Assembly (NCBI GenBank): GCA_002452265.1
Contig: DKEW01000026.1
Location: 22,609-57,777 of the forward strand
DNA from: Pelobacter sp. UBA6812
Lineage (GTDB): Bacteria; Desulfobacterota; Desulfuromonadia; Desulfuromonadales; Syntrophotaleaceae
Reading direction: 5' to 3'
Length of the DNA stretch: 35,169 bases
The position numbers and the translations under genes are program-made. The notes under the pieces were generated by a model, which was given only the letters and a program-made list of their open reading frames with translations, made no database searches and had not been told where the DNA came from. Shown here one piece after another: positions 7,435-14,933 of the stretch. How positions within the stretch are numbered: position 1 is the first letter of the stretch; each line of letters opens with the position of its first letter.

Positions 7435-8094
7435 ATGGATTATTCGATTGCCCGTCGGTTAATGGTGGAACAACAGGTTATTCGGCGGGGGGTGACAGAT
7501 TCTCTTGTTATCGCAGCCATGATGCGTGTGCCGCGTCATTTATTCGTTGAGGAAGCACTACGGTCTCAGGCGTATAGTGACTATCCCCTTCCTATAGGAG
7601 AAAAACAAACCATCTCCCAACCCTACATGGTTGCCTTCATGACCGAAGCATTGTGCTTGCGCGGTGGTGAGAAAGTGCTTGAAGTTGGTACGGGATCTGG
7701 CTATCAGGCTGCGGTTTTGAGTCAGATCGTTTCCAGGGTGTATACAGTTGAGCGTTTGGCTACCTTGGCGCGTCGTGCACGTCGTGTACTTGATGAGATC
7801 GGGTGTAGAAATGTGAACATTAAACTCACGGACGGAACCTTTGGATGGGAGGAAGAGGCGCCTTTTGATTGTATTATTGTTACGGCTGGCAGCCCCGATA
7901 TTCCCCATCATTATTTGGAACAACTCTCCATCGGTGGGCGCCTGGTGATTCCCGTAGGAAGTCGTGGCAGTCAGATACTTAAACGCGTTGTACGTACCGG
8001 TCTTGATAAGTTTTCGGAAGAAGATCTTCTTGATTGCCGCTTTGTTCCATTAATCGGGAAATGCGGATGGAGTGAAGAGGAGTCCGAAGGATGA
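7435..8094 (+). CDS. pcm: Protein-L-isoaspartate O-methyltransferase
   Basis: 219 residues, typical for Pcm. It carries RVPRHLFVEEALRSQAYSD, the catalytic TISQPYMVAFM segment near 59-69, and the SAM-binding motif VLEVGTGSGYQAAVLS near 81-96, then GTFGWEEEAPFDCIIVTAGSP and GGRLVIPVG. It methylates abnormal isoaspartyl residues to start repair of aged proteins. ATG 7435 has AAGGA at 7421-7425. The 142 bases before it hold no gene I can support. Its last four bases overlap the next start (ATGA at 8091), so translation is coupled to the YqaA-like gene. Confidence 0.96.
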   Translation: MDYSIARRLMVEQQVIRRGVTDSLVIAAMMRVPRHLFVEEALRSQAYSDYPLPIGEKQTISQPYMVAFMTEALCLRGGEKVLEVGTGSGYQAAVLSQIVSRVYTVERLATLARRARRVLDEIGCRNVNIKLTDGTFGWEEEAPFDCIIVTAGSPDIPHHYLEQLSIGGRLVIPVGSRGSQILKRVVRTGLDKFSEEDLLDCRFVPLIGKCGWSEEESEG

Positions 8095-8684
8095 AGCTAT
8101 TGCGGCGTCTTTATGATTGGGTTTTGCGCTGGGCCAATACACCTTACGGGCTGCCCGCCTTATTTATTCTGGCCTTTGCCGAATCCTCTTTTTTCCCCAT
8201 TCCTCCCGATGTGCTGTTGGTGGCACTGGCTCTTGGGGCTCCGTCCAAGGCCTTTCGTTTTGCAACCGTCGCCTCAGTAGGATCAGTTCTGGGCGGTGTT
8301 TTAGGGTATGGTATTGGTTTAGGTTTTTGGGATACTCTTGGCGGACTGTTTTATAAGTATGTCCCCATGTTCAGCGAGCAGGGTTTCATTCATGTTCAAC
8401 AACTGTTTTCCGAATACGATTTTTGGGTAGTATTCACTGCAGGTTTCACACCCATTCCCTATAAAATTATCACAATCGGTGCAGGGGTCTTTCATATCAA
8501 CTTCGGTATGTTCATGGTGGCATCCCTGTTGAGTCGCAGTTTACGTTTTTTCTTACTGGCTATGCTAGTTTTTTACTGTGGACAGTCGGTTAGGTTGTTT
8601 ATTGAGAAATACTTTAATTACCTTACCTTTGCGCTGATGATTTTAGGTATTGGTGGTTTTATCGTGGTGTCCCACTTCACTTAA
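8091..8684 (+). CDS. YqaA-family (DedA/SNARE-associated) membrane protein
   Basis: 197 residues, strongly hydrophobic, with about five membrane segments. Family features are FAESSFFPIPPDVLLVALALG near 30-50, VGSVLGGVLGYGIG near 64-77 and the AGFTPIPYKIITIGAGVFHI stretch near 122-141, containing the conserved proline-rich re-entrant motif of YqaA/DedA proteins. The DedA superfamily is linked to lipid flipping and envelope homeostasis; the substrate of YqaA is not settled. It overlaps pcm by four bases (ATGA) and precedes nlpD, as in related genomes. Inner-membrane location is inferred from hydrophobicity. Confidence 0.9.
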   Translation: MKLLRRLYDWVLRWANTPYGLPALFILAFAESSFFPIPPDVLLVALALGAPSKAFRFATVASVGSVLGGVLGYGIGLGFWDTLGGLFYKYVPMFSEQGFIHVQQLFSEYDFWVVFTAGFTPIPYKIITIGAGVFHINFGMFMVASLLSRSLRFFLLAMLVFYCGQSVRLFIEKYFNYLTFALMILGIGGFIVVSHFT

Positions 8685-8720
8685 ATTTTTTGACTTTAGC
8701 CCGTCTGGATATGTTTTAAG

Positions 8721-9557
8721 ATGCTTTGGTATCGCTTCCACGAATCGATCAGGTCTATACGGTCTTCTGTCGGTATGGGCACTATTGTCAAGGCCTGTGT
8801 CCTATTGATATGGCTGGTTTTGTTTTTTGGTTGCAGCCCGCCACGTGGCGTGTATCACACCGTTCAACCCGGACAGACACTCTATAGGATCGGGCAGACA
8901 TATAAGGTTGATGCCGATTATCTCGCCCGCGTAAATGGTATTTACGATCCTTCCCAGCTGAAGGTGGGGAAGCGTCTTTTAATTCCTGGGGCCAGCAGGC
9001 GTAGGTATGTGCCGGCAACGGCTTCCATCACCAATCATCCTCAAAACAACTCCCCGGCAAGTAAGCCTGTCTCAAAACCTTCCACCTCTTCAAAGGCTTC
9101 TGTGAAGCCTGTACTCAGTCATGCGCCTGCGGCCTCTTCTGTTGAAAATCCTCCATCGCTTGAAAAAAAAGCCAAGAAAACACCCGCAGGCAATTTTATG
9201 TGGCCAGTTCATGGTAAACTGTTGAAGCCCTTTGGACAACAGGGCTATGGCGGCCGAAAAGGCGTTGAGATCGAAGTCAAGCACGGACAAAATATTGTCG
9301 CGGCAGCGGCAGGACGCGTGACCTACAGTGACAACGGTATTAGCGGGTACGGTAATCTTATTATTTTAAAACATGCAGACGATTATTATACCGTGTATGG
9401 ATTTAATAAGAAAAACCTTGTCAGTACTGGTGCATATGTCAGCAAGGGAGAGCGTATTGCCCTTGGGGGATCACCTCCGGGTTGTAATGGCTCGCGTCTT
9501 CATTTCGAAATTCGCCATGGTAAAAATGCTCTAAATCCTGTGACTTGTTTGCCCTGA
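8721..9557 (+). CDS. nlpD: NlpD-like lipoprotein: LysM plus degenerate M23 (LytM) domain
   Basis: 278 residues. The N-terminal hydrophobic segment ends in FFGC, a slightly non-canonical lipobox (Cys38), so probably a lipoprotein. A LysM domain follows (YHTVQPGQTLYRIGQTYKVDADYLARVN, then GKRLLIPG), then a Ser/Pro/Lys-rich linker (about 95-155) and a C-terminal M23 fold (FMWPVHGKLLKPFG to the end). The expected zinc ligands are mostly lost: HxxxD is replaced by RKGVE and the final HxH reads RLH. It is therefore likely a non-enzymatic activator of cell-wall amidases, as NlpD and EnvC are. The start is uncertain: ATG 8721, or ATG 8775, which leaves a more ordinary signal peptide. It precedes rpoS as in many proteobacteria, where the rpoS promoter can lie within nlpD. 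Confidence 0.92.
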   Translation: MLWYRFHESIRSIRSSVGMGTIVKACVLLIWLVLFFGCSPPRGVYHTVQPGQTLYRIGQTYKVDADYLARVNGIYDPSQLKVGKRLLIPGASRRRYVPATASITNHPQNNSPASKPVSKPSTSSKASVKPVLSHAPAASSVENPPSLEKKAKKTPAGNFMWPVHGKLLKPFGQQGYGGRKGVEIEVKHGQNIVAAAAGRVTYSDNGISGYGNLIILKHADDYYTVYGFNKKNLVSTGAYVSKGERIALGGSPPGCNGSRLHFEIRHGKNALNPVTCLP

Positions 9558-9701
9558 TACGAGGGCGATCTTGTCTTCGCAACTGAGCTTTAAGCAGGTC
9601 TTAGGATCAAGGATGATTGGAGCGTGTTCTTTACGAAGATTGGCGGTTGGGTTTGAATATTGTCGTCTCATTCGGACAACAACGAGGAGGATGTACTTTT
9701 T

Positions 9702-10745
9702 ATGGGCAAGATTCGTAAGCACTACAAATCTGATACGCAGGAAGACATTATTGAGGAAGAATCGCTGGATGTGAAAGATAGCGAATTCGATCCTCTGGAT
9801 AGTATGGATGATATAGATGATGCAGAGGAAAACGACGAATCTGAAGAGTCCGAGGAGTCAGAAGAGGAAACCCCGAAAAAAGAAGACGGACCTTCCGATG
9901 ACGCCATAAAACTCTATCTTAAAGAAATTCAAAAAACCAAGTTGCTGACCGCAGAAGAGGAGCGCATGCTTGCGCGGCGTATCTCTGAGGGAGACATGGC
10001 TGCCCGGGACAGGATGATTGAATCGAACTTGCGTCTTGTTGTTAAGATAGCCAAACGATATATGAATCGCGGTTTGCCGTTTCTCGATTTGATCGAGGAG
10101 GGCAACATGGGGCTTATAAAGGCTGTCGAACGGTTTAAGCTGAGCAAAGAATGTCGATTTTCCACCTATGCTACATGGTGGATCCGTCAATCCATTGAGC
10201 GAGCATTGGTGAATCAGAGTCGCACCATTCGCTTGCCGGTTCATGTTTCAGATGACATCAATAAATTTATAAAGATCAGTCGAGAACTGATTCATCAGTT
10301 TAACCGGGAACCTAAAGTTGAGGAGATTGCTGAATATATGGGAGTTGAACCTTCCTATATTCGTCGACTTATGGTACTTGTCAAAAAAACCTACTCCATA
10401 GAACACCCGATGGGAGAAAATCGCGACTACAGCCTAATTGATACCATTGAAGACACGAATGCAGACAACCCTTCTGTTTTTGTGGATGATATCAATAAGT
10501 ACGCTCATGTCTGTAACTGGTTTGCTACTTTAAGTGAAAACGAACAGGAAATTCTTGTGTTGCGGTTTGGTCTGAACGATCAGGATCCGCAGACTTTGGA
10601 TACCATAGGAAGAAAGTTTGGCGTCACTCGGGAACGCATTCGCCAGATCGAAGCAAAGAGTCTGCAAAAGCTTCGTAACCTCATGGAAGAACAGGAGGCG
10701 GCCAGTTCTGCTTTTATGGAAAGCGAATTGAGTAAACGGTCCTGA
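9702..10745 (+). CDS. rpoS: RNA polymerase sigma factor RpoS
   Basis: 347 residues of a group 2 sigma-70 factor. After an acidic, Ser/Glu-rich N-terminus (about 13-62) come region 1.2 (DDAIKLYLKEIQKTKLLTAEEE), region 2 (NLRLVVKIAKRYMNRGLPFL; DLIEEGNMGLIKAVERF; FSTYATWWIRQSIERAL), region 3 (FNREPKVEEIAEYMGVEPSY) and the region 4 helix-turn-helix (TLDTIGRKFGVTRERIRQIE). Assignment to RpoS rather than RpoD rests on length, lack of the large region 1.1 and non-conserved insert, and position after nlpD. ATG 9702 has GAGGAGG at 9684-9690, spacing somewhat long; a TTG at 9660 in frame is the alternative. It directs stationary-phase and stress transcription. Confidence 0.94.
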   Translation: MGKIRKHYKSDTQEDIIEEESLDVKDSEFDPLDSMDDIDDAEENDESEESEESEEETPKKEDGPSDDAIKLYLKEIQKTKLLTAEEERMLARRISEGDMAARDRMIESNLRLVVKIAKRYMNRGLPFLDLIEEGNMGLIKAVERFKLSKECRFSTYATWWIRQSIERALVNQSRTIRLPVHVSDDINKFIKISRELIHQFNREPKVEEIAEYMGVEPSYIRRLMVLVKKTYSIEHPMGENRDYSLIDTIEDTNADNPSVFVDDINKYAHVCNWFATLSENEQEILVLRFGLNDQDPQTLDTIGRKFGVTRERIRQIEAKSLQKLRNLMEEQEAASSAFMESELSKRS

Positions 10746-10801
10746 TACCTGGATAACCATTAGACTGTGAAAGATTTTGTATGACAGAAAGGATTTTGAA
10801 C

Positions 10802-11317
10802 GTGGATGACTTGCGTAATGTGATCCGGGATATCCCTGATTTTCCTAAAAAGGGCATAGTATTTAAGGATATTACCACGCTTCTGGCCGACGCGAAGAGC
10901 TATCATCGCATGGTTGACTTAATTGCTCACCGATATATAGGGCAAAAGATTGATCAGATTGTCGGTGTGGAGGCGCGAGGATTTATCCTCGGTGCTGCTT
11001 TAGCGTATAAACTTGGAACCGGAATCACCCTGGTGCGCAAGCCGGGCAAATTGCCTTATAAAACCATCAAGAAGACTTATGAGCTTGAATATGGCACGGA
11101 TACTCTTGAGATACATGCCGATGCTTTCAAGCCTGGCGATAGGGTTGTCGTGGCGGATGATCTGTTGGCTACCGGGGGAACCGTGGCGGCGGTTGTCGAA
11201 TTGGTCAGGGAATCTGGCGCGGAAGTGGTTGAATGTGCGTTTTTGGCAGAGCTGGAGTTTTTAAATGGGCGGGAGCGTTTGCCGACGGACAAGGTCTTCA
11301 GCCTGCTTAAGTTTTAA
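10802..11317 (+). CDS. apt: Adenine phosphoribosyltransferase
   Basis: 171 residues from GTG 10802, chosen because AAGGA (10789-10793) lies eight bases upstream and the protein then begins at the family start (VDDLRNVIRDIPDFPKKGIVFKDITTLL). An in-frame ATG at 10781 would add seven residues but has a weak ribosome-binding site. Motifs: GVEARGFILGAALAYKLG, LVRKPGKLPYKT, and the PRPP loop VVVADDLLATGGT. The enzyme salvages adenine to AMP with PRPP. It follows rpoS by 56 bases and may be co-transcribed. Confidence 0.95.
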   Translation: MDDLRNVIRDIPDFPKKGIVFKDITTLLADAKSYHRMVDLIAHRYIGQKIDQIVGVEARGFILGAALAYKLGTGITLVRKPGKLPYKTIKKTYELEYGTDTLEIHADAFKPGDRVVVADDLLATGGTVAAVVELVRESGAEVVECAFLAELEFLNGRERLPTDKVFSLLKF

Positions 11318-11335
11318 GCGTTATCAATAAATACC

Positions 11336-11365
11336 TTGCCAATCAATTTGAGGATGGTGTATAAA
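11336..11365 (+). promoter_or_regulatory. Promoter of the tRNA-Arg gene
   Basis: TTGCCA (11336-11341) and TATAAA (11360-11365) with an 18-base spacer lie 14 bases before the mature tRNA 5' end. Good consensus match and position. Confidence 0.65.
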
Positions 11366-11378
11366 CTACCCCCTCATG

Positions 11379-11455
11379 GGCCCCGTAGCTCAGCCGGATA
11401 GAGCGATCGCCTCCTAAGCGATAGGCCGTGCGTTCGAATCGCGCCGGGGCCGCCA
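11379..11455 (+). tRNA. tRNA-Arg (anticodon CCT)
   Basis: A complete 77-base cloverleaf with encoded CCA. The acceptor stem GGCCCCG pairs with CGGGGCC; the D-arm is GCTCAGCCGGATAGAGC; the anticodon stem ATCGC/GCGAT encloses loop CTCCTAA with anticodon CCT at 11413-11415; the T-arm is GTGCG-TTCGAAT-CGCGC. It reads AGG arginine codons. It has its own promoter and terminator, so it is a single-gene transcription unit. Confidence 0.97.
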
Positions 11456-11464
11456 ATTTTACGT

Positions 11465-11497
11465 GCACCCCCCTTCTATTTTGAAGGGGGGTGCTTT
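11465..11497 (+). terminator. Terminator of tRNA-Arg
   Basis: GCACCCCCCTTC (11465-11476) pairs perfectly with GAAGGGGGGTGC (11483-11494) around a six-base loop, followed by TTT. A 12-bp GC-rich stem ten bases after the tRNA. Confidence 0.88.
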
Positions 11498-11961
11498 GTC
11501 CTGTGGTTCGACCTAAGTAATGCCGCAATGTTCATGCAGCATTGAAACATGGTAATGGCTTATTCAAGACGTAGGGATGTCTATAGGCCAAGATGTTTTT
11601 GCATCCATCCTTTCTGGTTGTCTTCTTAAACACCTTGTTTTTCATCAAAATCCAGCCTCTTTCCACGTATTATTAGAAATTTCAGGGAACCTCCATTTAC
11701 ATCGTTATGCGATAATTTATATAGCGTCGATTTCCATTAACTTTAGTTTGTAACTTATTGAATATTCAATGTTATGCAAAGGTGATTATAAAATGGGCAG
11801 TTTGTTGGAGCCTATGGGAGATAGGGGGTGGGAGTGGCTTTCCACAGGGTTGTCCACTGGTTTTCCACGGAAGGTGTGGAAAAAGGTTGAAGGGGCTTGA
11901 AGATGCGATAGTTTTTCCGTTTATTGATGTTTGGATATTTTTGATAGCTATCCAATCAGTG
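11498..11961. other. Gene-free stretch with a cluster of DnaA-box-like nonamers
   Basis: About 460 bases without a supported gene, AT-rich from 11640 to 11800. At 11838-11883 four nonamers resembling the DnaA box TTATCCACA occur within 46 bases: CTTTCCACA (11838), TTGTCCACT (11850), TTTTCCACG (11861) and, on the minus strand, TTTTCCACA (11875-11883). A fifth, CTTTCCACG, is at 11659. Each differs from consensus by one to three bases. An overlapping short frame (11758-12036) has no family resemblance. No integrase or attachment repeat was seen next to the tRNA. Confidence 0.5.
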
Positions 11962-12792
11962 CTATGGGGAGGTGTTCTGGCTATCTTGAAAAGTGCAGGC
12001 ATCTTGTTGTTTGGCCTCGTTCCACAAGCTGAGTAATTCATCAAAGGATGCGCTGTCTATGTTGCGTCCCCGGTTTTTAAGCGACTCCTCCACCAAAGTG
12101 AACCGTCTGGTGAAGCGTTTGATGGTTTTTTCTAAAGCATTTTCGGCATCTATGTCAAGGAGTCGTCCAACGTTCACGGCGGCAAATAGAAGGTCACCCA
12201 ATTCATCTTCTTTTCTCTGGTAATCCGATTCCAGGAATGCTTCTTCGCATTCCATGAGTTCTTCATGGACCTTGGCCAGGGCGAAAGTGATATCAGGCCA
12301 GTCGAAACCGGCGCGACTGGCTTTTTGCATGATTTTTTTTGCCTTTAAGAGGGCAGGAAGGTGTCGGGGGAGATTGCCTAGTGTTGTGGTTGGTTGGCCT
12401 TGTTGTGATTTTTCTTCCCGTTTGATGTCATCCCATTGTCTTTGGAGGTCATCGTTGGTCGTGATATGTGATTTGTTAAAGACGTGAGGATGACGGCGCT
12501 CGAGTTTATCTGCGATGCCGTTGGCTACGTCATCCAGATTGAACAGTCCTCTTTCTTCAAATATCCTGGCTTGTAGAACAACCTGCAAGAGAAGATCTCC
12601 CAGTTCTTCGCAGATAGCATTTGTATGGCCCAGATCTATTGCCTCAAGCACTTCATAAGCTTCCTCGATAATGTATGATTTGAGGCTTTCCGGAGTTTGC
12701 TCGGCATCCCAGGGACAGCCGCCAGGAGAGCGTAAGGTTGCGACTATCTTTGCCAAGCGATCCATGCCTGGCTGTGAATTTTTTTTCTGCAT
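11962..12792 (-). CDS. mazG: Nucleoside triphosphate pyrophosphohydrolase MazG
   Basis: 276 residues, the two-domain MazG form. The first domain has CPWDAEQTPESLKSYIIEEAYEVLEAID, giving EExxE at 43-47, then the ExxD of EELGDLLLQ at 63-66. The second has HEELMECEEAF and KEDELGDLLFAAVNVGRLL. These acidic motifs bind magnesium and the NTP; the enzyme hydrolyses NTPs to NMP and pyrophosphate and can lower ppGpp-related stress signals or clear abnormal nucleotides. The start chosen is ATG at 12792, preceded on the minus strand by AGGAT; an ATG at 12837 lacks a ribosome-binding site. It is the only minus-strand gene between apt and trmL, and is transcribed divergently from the fatty-acid operon. 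Confidence 0.94.
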   Translation of the reverse strand: MQKKNSQPGMDRLAKIVATLRSPGGCPWDAEQTPESLKSYIIEEAYEVLEAIDLGHTNAICEELGDLLLQVVLQARIFEERGLFNLDDVANGIADKLERRHPHVFNKSHITTNDDLQRQWDDIKREEKSQQGQPTTTLGNLPRHLPALLKAKKIMQKASRAGFDWPDITFALAKVHEELMECEEAFLESDYQRKEDELGDLLFAAVNVGRLLDIDAENALEKTIKRFTRRFTLVEESLKNRGRNIDSASFDELLSLWNEAKQQDACTFQDSQNTSP

Positions 12793-12949
12793 GAATTGTA
12801 TCCTAGATAGGGAGTTGTCTGTTTCTATCCCATTCATCCGGTTCGTGCAACTGTTGTATGAAAAATAATTGCTTGCATTGCATTGCGGAATAGGCTAGTA
12901 AGTTGCTGGCTTTGGCCGGTATGCTACTGATTGTGGGTGACCTTTTCGC

Positions 12950-12977
12950 TTGACAAACCGAGGTCAGGCCTTATACT
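12950..12977 (+). promoter_or_regulatory. Sigma-70 promoter of the yceD-rpmF-plsX-fab operon
   Basis: TTGACA (12950-12955), a 16-base spacer and TATACT (12972-12977), about 44 bases before the yceD start. It is the best consensus promoter at the head of the fatty-acid gene run. No FapR- or FabR-like operator was recognised. Confidence 0.7.
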
Positions 12978-13020
12978 ACCCGCTTACCTGCGGCCCATCA
13001 CTTTTTTGGAGACACTGCTT

Positions 13021-13575
13021 TTGATCATCGACTTGGACGACATCAAGGAACAGGGCTTATCCCTGGAGCTGATGGAAGCATTTGATCATTTCCCCGCGCT
13101 CAACGAACTGCAGGCGGACGGCGAGGTGGTTTTTCTCCAGCCACTCGATATTCGGTTGATGGCTCGCAAGTTCGAGGGGATGGTCATAGTTGAAGGTTCG
13201 GTAGCGACGGTGGTTCGCCTTCAGTGTTGTCGGTGTCTGCAGGAATTTGAGCAACCTCTTGATGCAACCTTTTCTATTACCTATGCTCGGCAACTGCCGG
13301 CTATGGAAGAAGGTGGCGACGGTGCTGAAGTTGAGCTTCAGGCTGACGATCTTGGGATGCTTGCTTTTGAAGGGGACGAAATCGACCTCACGGAAACTGT
13401 TCAGGAACAGGTTGTGATGGCGATGCCTTTTAAGCCACTCTGTCGTGAAGACTGCCAGGGTTTGTGTTCACAATGTGGCGCGGATCTTAATGATGGCGAT
13501 TGCGGATGTCGTGATCAGGCGATGGATGGGAAATTCGCCGCCCTTAAGGATTTTAAGGTTAAAAAAACTGATTGA
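13021..13575 (+). CDS. yceD: YceD/DUF177 family protein
   Basis: 184 residues. The start is TTG at 13021 with GGAG at 13008-13011. The family core LQCCRCLQEFEQPLDATFSITY gives Cys69 and Cys72. Further cysteines at 141, 145, 149, 152, 161 and 163 (CREDCQGLCSQCGADLNDGDCGC) form a likely metal-binding C-terminus, as in many non-enteric members. The E. coli relative has been linked to 23S rRNA processing or metabolism; the exact role is not settled. It is the first gene after the promoter and directly precedes rpmF, an almost universal pairing. Confidence 0.92.
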   Translation: MIIDLDDIKEQGLSLELMEAFDHFPALNELQADGEVVFLQPLDIRLMARKFEGMVIVEGSVATVVRLQCCRCLQEFEQPLDATFSITYARQLPAMEEGGDGAEVELQADDLGMLAFEGDEIDLTETVQEQVVMAMPFKPLCREDCQGLCSQCGADLNDGDCGCRDQAMDGKFAALKDFKVKKTD

Positions 13576-13656
13576 TGTATACTTTTTTGCAACCTGTTGG
13601 TGTTTTTAGCAGACACAATTAATCGGCTTTAGTGGCCGCTTGGAAGGAGTTTTAAA

Positions 13657-13833
13657 ATGGCAGTACCGAAGAAGAAAACCTCCAAATCGAAACGTGACAT
13701 GCGTCGGGCTCATGACTTTTTGACCGTCCCCGGGATTTCTACCTGCCCGCAGTGCAAAGAACCGAAGCAGCCTCATAGGGTTTGTGCAAGTTGCGGAAGT
13801 TACAAGGGCAAGGACGTCGTTGAAACCGAATAA
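13657..13833 (+). CDS. rpmF: 50S ribosomal protein L32
   Basis: 58 residues, read directly from the sequence. It begins MAVPKKKTSKSKRDMRRAHD, continues FLTVPGISTCPQCKEPKQPH and RVCASCGSYKGKDVVETE, then TAA. Two CxxC pairs make the zinc ribbon of the zinc-binding L32 type. ATG 13657 follows a strong AAGGAG (13644-13649). It sits between yceD and plsX, the standard bacterial arrangement tying ribosome and lipid synthesis. Confidence 0.97.
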   Translation: MAVPKKKTSKSKRDMRRAHDFLTVPGISTCPQCKEPKQPHRVCASCGSYKGKDVVETE

Positions 13834-13856
13834 ACTCCTATAAAAAGGACGTCCGA

Positions 13857-14900
13857 TTGAACGAACGAATAGTAGTTGCCGTCGACGCTATGGGGGGAGA
13901 TAATGCCCCTGAAGTCGAGGTAGAAGGTGCGGTTGCTGCCGCAAGACAGTGGAAGATTCCAGTTGTTCTGGTCGGTGATCAGGTTCGGCTTAAAGAAGCC
14001 CTATCCAGGTATTCTATATCGGGGTTGGATATTACCATTCAGCATGCCAGCGAAATTGTTGGCATGCATGATTCACCGTCTGACGCAGTCCGGAAAAAGA
14101 AAGACTCTTCGGTTAGAGTTGCTTTTGATTTGCTACGACGTGGCGAGGTCCAAGCCGTAGTAAGTGCCGGCAATTCAGGCGCGACAATGGCCGTTGGGAT
14201 GTTTCTTCTGAAGAGGATTCCTGGAATTGATCGTCCTGCCATAGCCACCATTTTGCCCAACAAAAAGAGCCAGACGGTTTTGTTGGATGGTGGGGCTAAT
14301 GTTGATTGCAAACCGATCCACCTCGCGCAGTTCGGAACCATGGGCGCTGTTTATGCCAAATTTATGCTTGGCAAGAATCGTCCTAAGGTTGGCGTCCTCT
14401 CCAATGGTGAAGAGGAGAGTAAGGGCAATGAACTGGCACGCGAAGCGCATAAGCTTCTTAAACAATCGACTCTGAATTACGTCGGATTTGTAGAAGGACG
14501 TGATATTTTCAGTGGCGATGTCGATGTTGTGGTGTGCGACGGTTTTGTAGGCAATGTAGTGCTTAAGGTTTCCGAAGGGCTTTCTGAAGCCATCGGCGAT
14601 ATGCTGAAGGGTGAAATAAAGCAGCGGTTACTGGCCAAGCTTGGTTACCTGCTTGCGCGCCCCGCATTTCGAGCTTTTAAGAAAAAGGTGGATTACGCAG
14701 AGTATGGCGGAGCACCGCTTCTTGGCATTCAAGGCACAGGTATGATCTGTCATGGTGGGTCCAATGCCCGTGCTATCAAGAATGCCATTCACATGGCGAG
14801 GGAATCCGTATCGCAGCGTATCAATGAGCGTTTGATCACTCAACTCGGCCTTGAAAGAGATGGGGCTGGTGATGATGCTATTGAAGCTGGCGCCCGTTAG
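13857..14900 (+). CDS. plsX: Phosphate acyltransferase PlsX
   Basis: 347 residues starting at TTG 13857, with AAAGGAC at 13844-13850 eight bases or less upstream. Family motifs: VAVDAMGGDNAPEVEVEGA at the N-terminus, HASEIVGMHDSPSDAVRKKKDSS, VSAGNSGATMAVGMFLLKRIPGI, LLDGGANVDCKP, LSNGEEESKGNELAREA, VVCDGFVGNVVLK and EYGGAPLLGIQG. It converts acyl-ACP to acyl-phosphate at the membrane surface for PlsY, the first step of phospholipid synthesis. It lies 23 bases after rpmF and before fabH in one transcription unit. Confidence 0.96.
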   Translation: MNERIVVAVDAMGGDNAPEVEVEGAVAAARQWKIPVVLVGDQVRLKEALSRYSISGLDITIQHASEIVGMHDSPSDAVRKKKDSSVRVAFDLLRRGEVQAVVSAGNSGATMAVGMFLLKRIPGIDRPAIATILPNKKSQTVLLDGGANVDCKPIHLAQFGTMGAVYAKFMLGKNRPKVGVLSNGEEESKGNELAREAHKLLKQSTLNYVGFVEGRDIFSGDVDVVVCDGFVGNVVLKVSEGLSEAIGDMLKGEIKQRLLAKLGYLLARPAFRAFKKKVDYAEYGGAPLLGIQGTGMICHGGSNARAIKNAIHMARESVSQRINERLITQLGLERDGAGDDAIEAGAR

Positions 14901-14933
14901 TTCTTTGACATTCCCCGCTTGGAGTTTTGCAGT

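Noticed and set aside
10781..10801. ATG 10781 as the apt start
   Set aside because: Weak ribosome-binding site; GTG 10802 has AAGGA at good distance and matches the family N-terminus.
11379..11961. Genomic island inserted at tRNA-Arg
   Set aside because: No integrase, no direct repeat of the tRNA 3' end, and normal housekeeping genes follow.
11758..12036. 92-codon frame after tRNA-Arg
   Set aside because: Overlaps the 3' end of mazG, no motif; the region is better explained by DnaA-box-like sites and AT-rich DNA.
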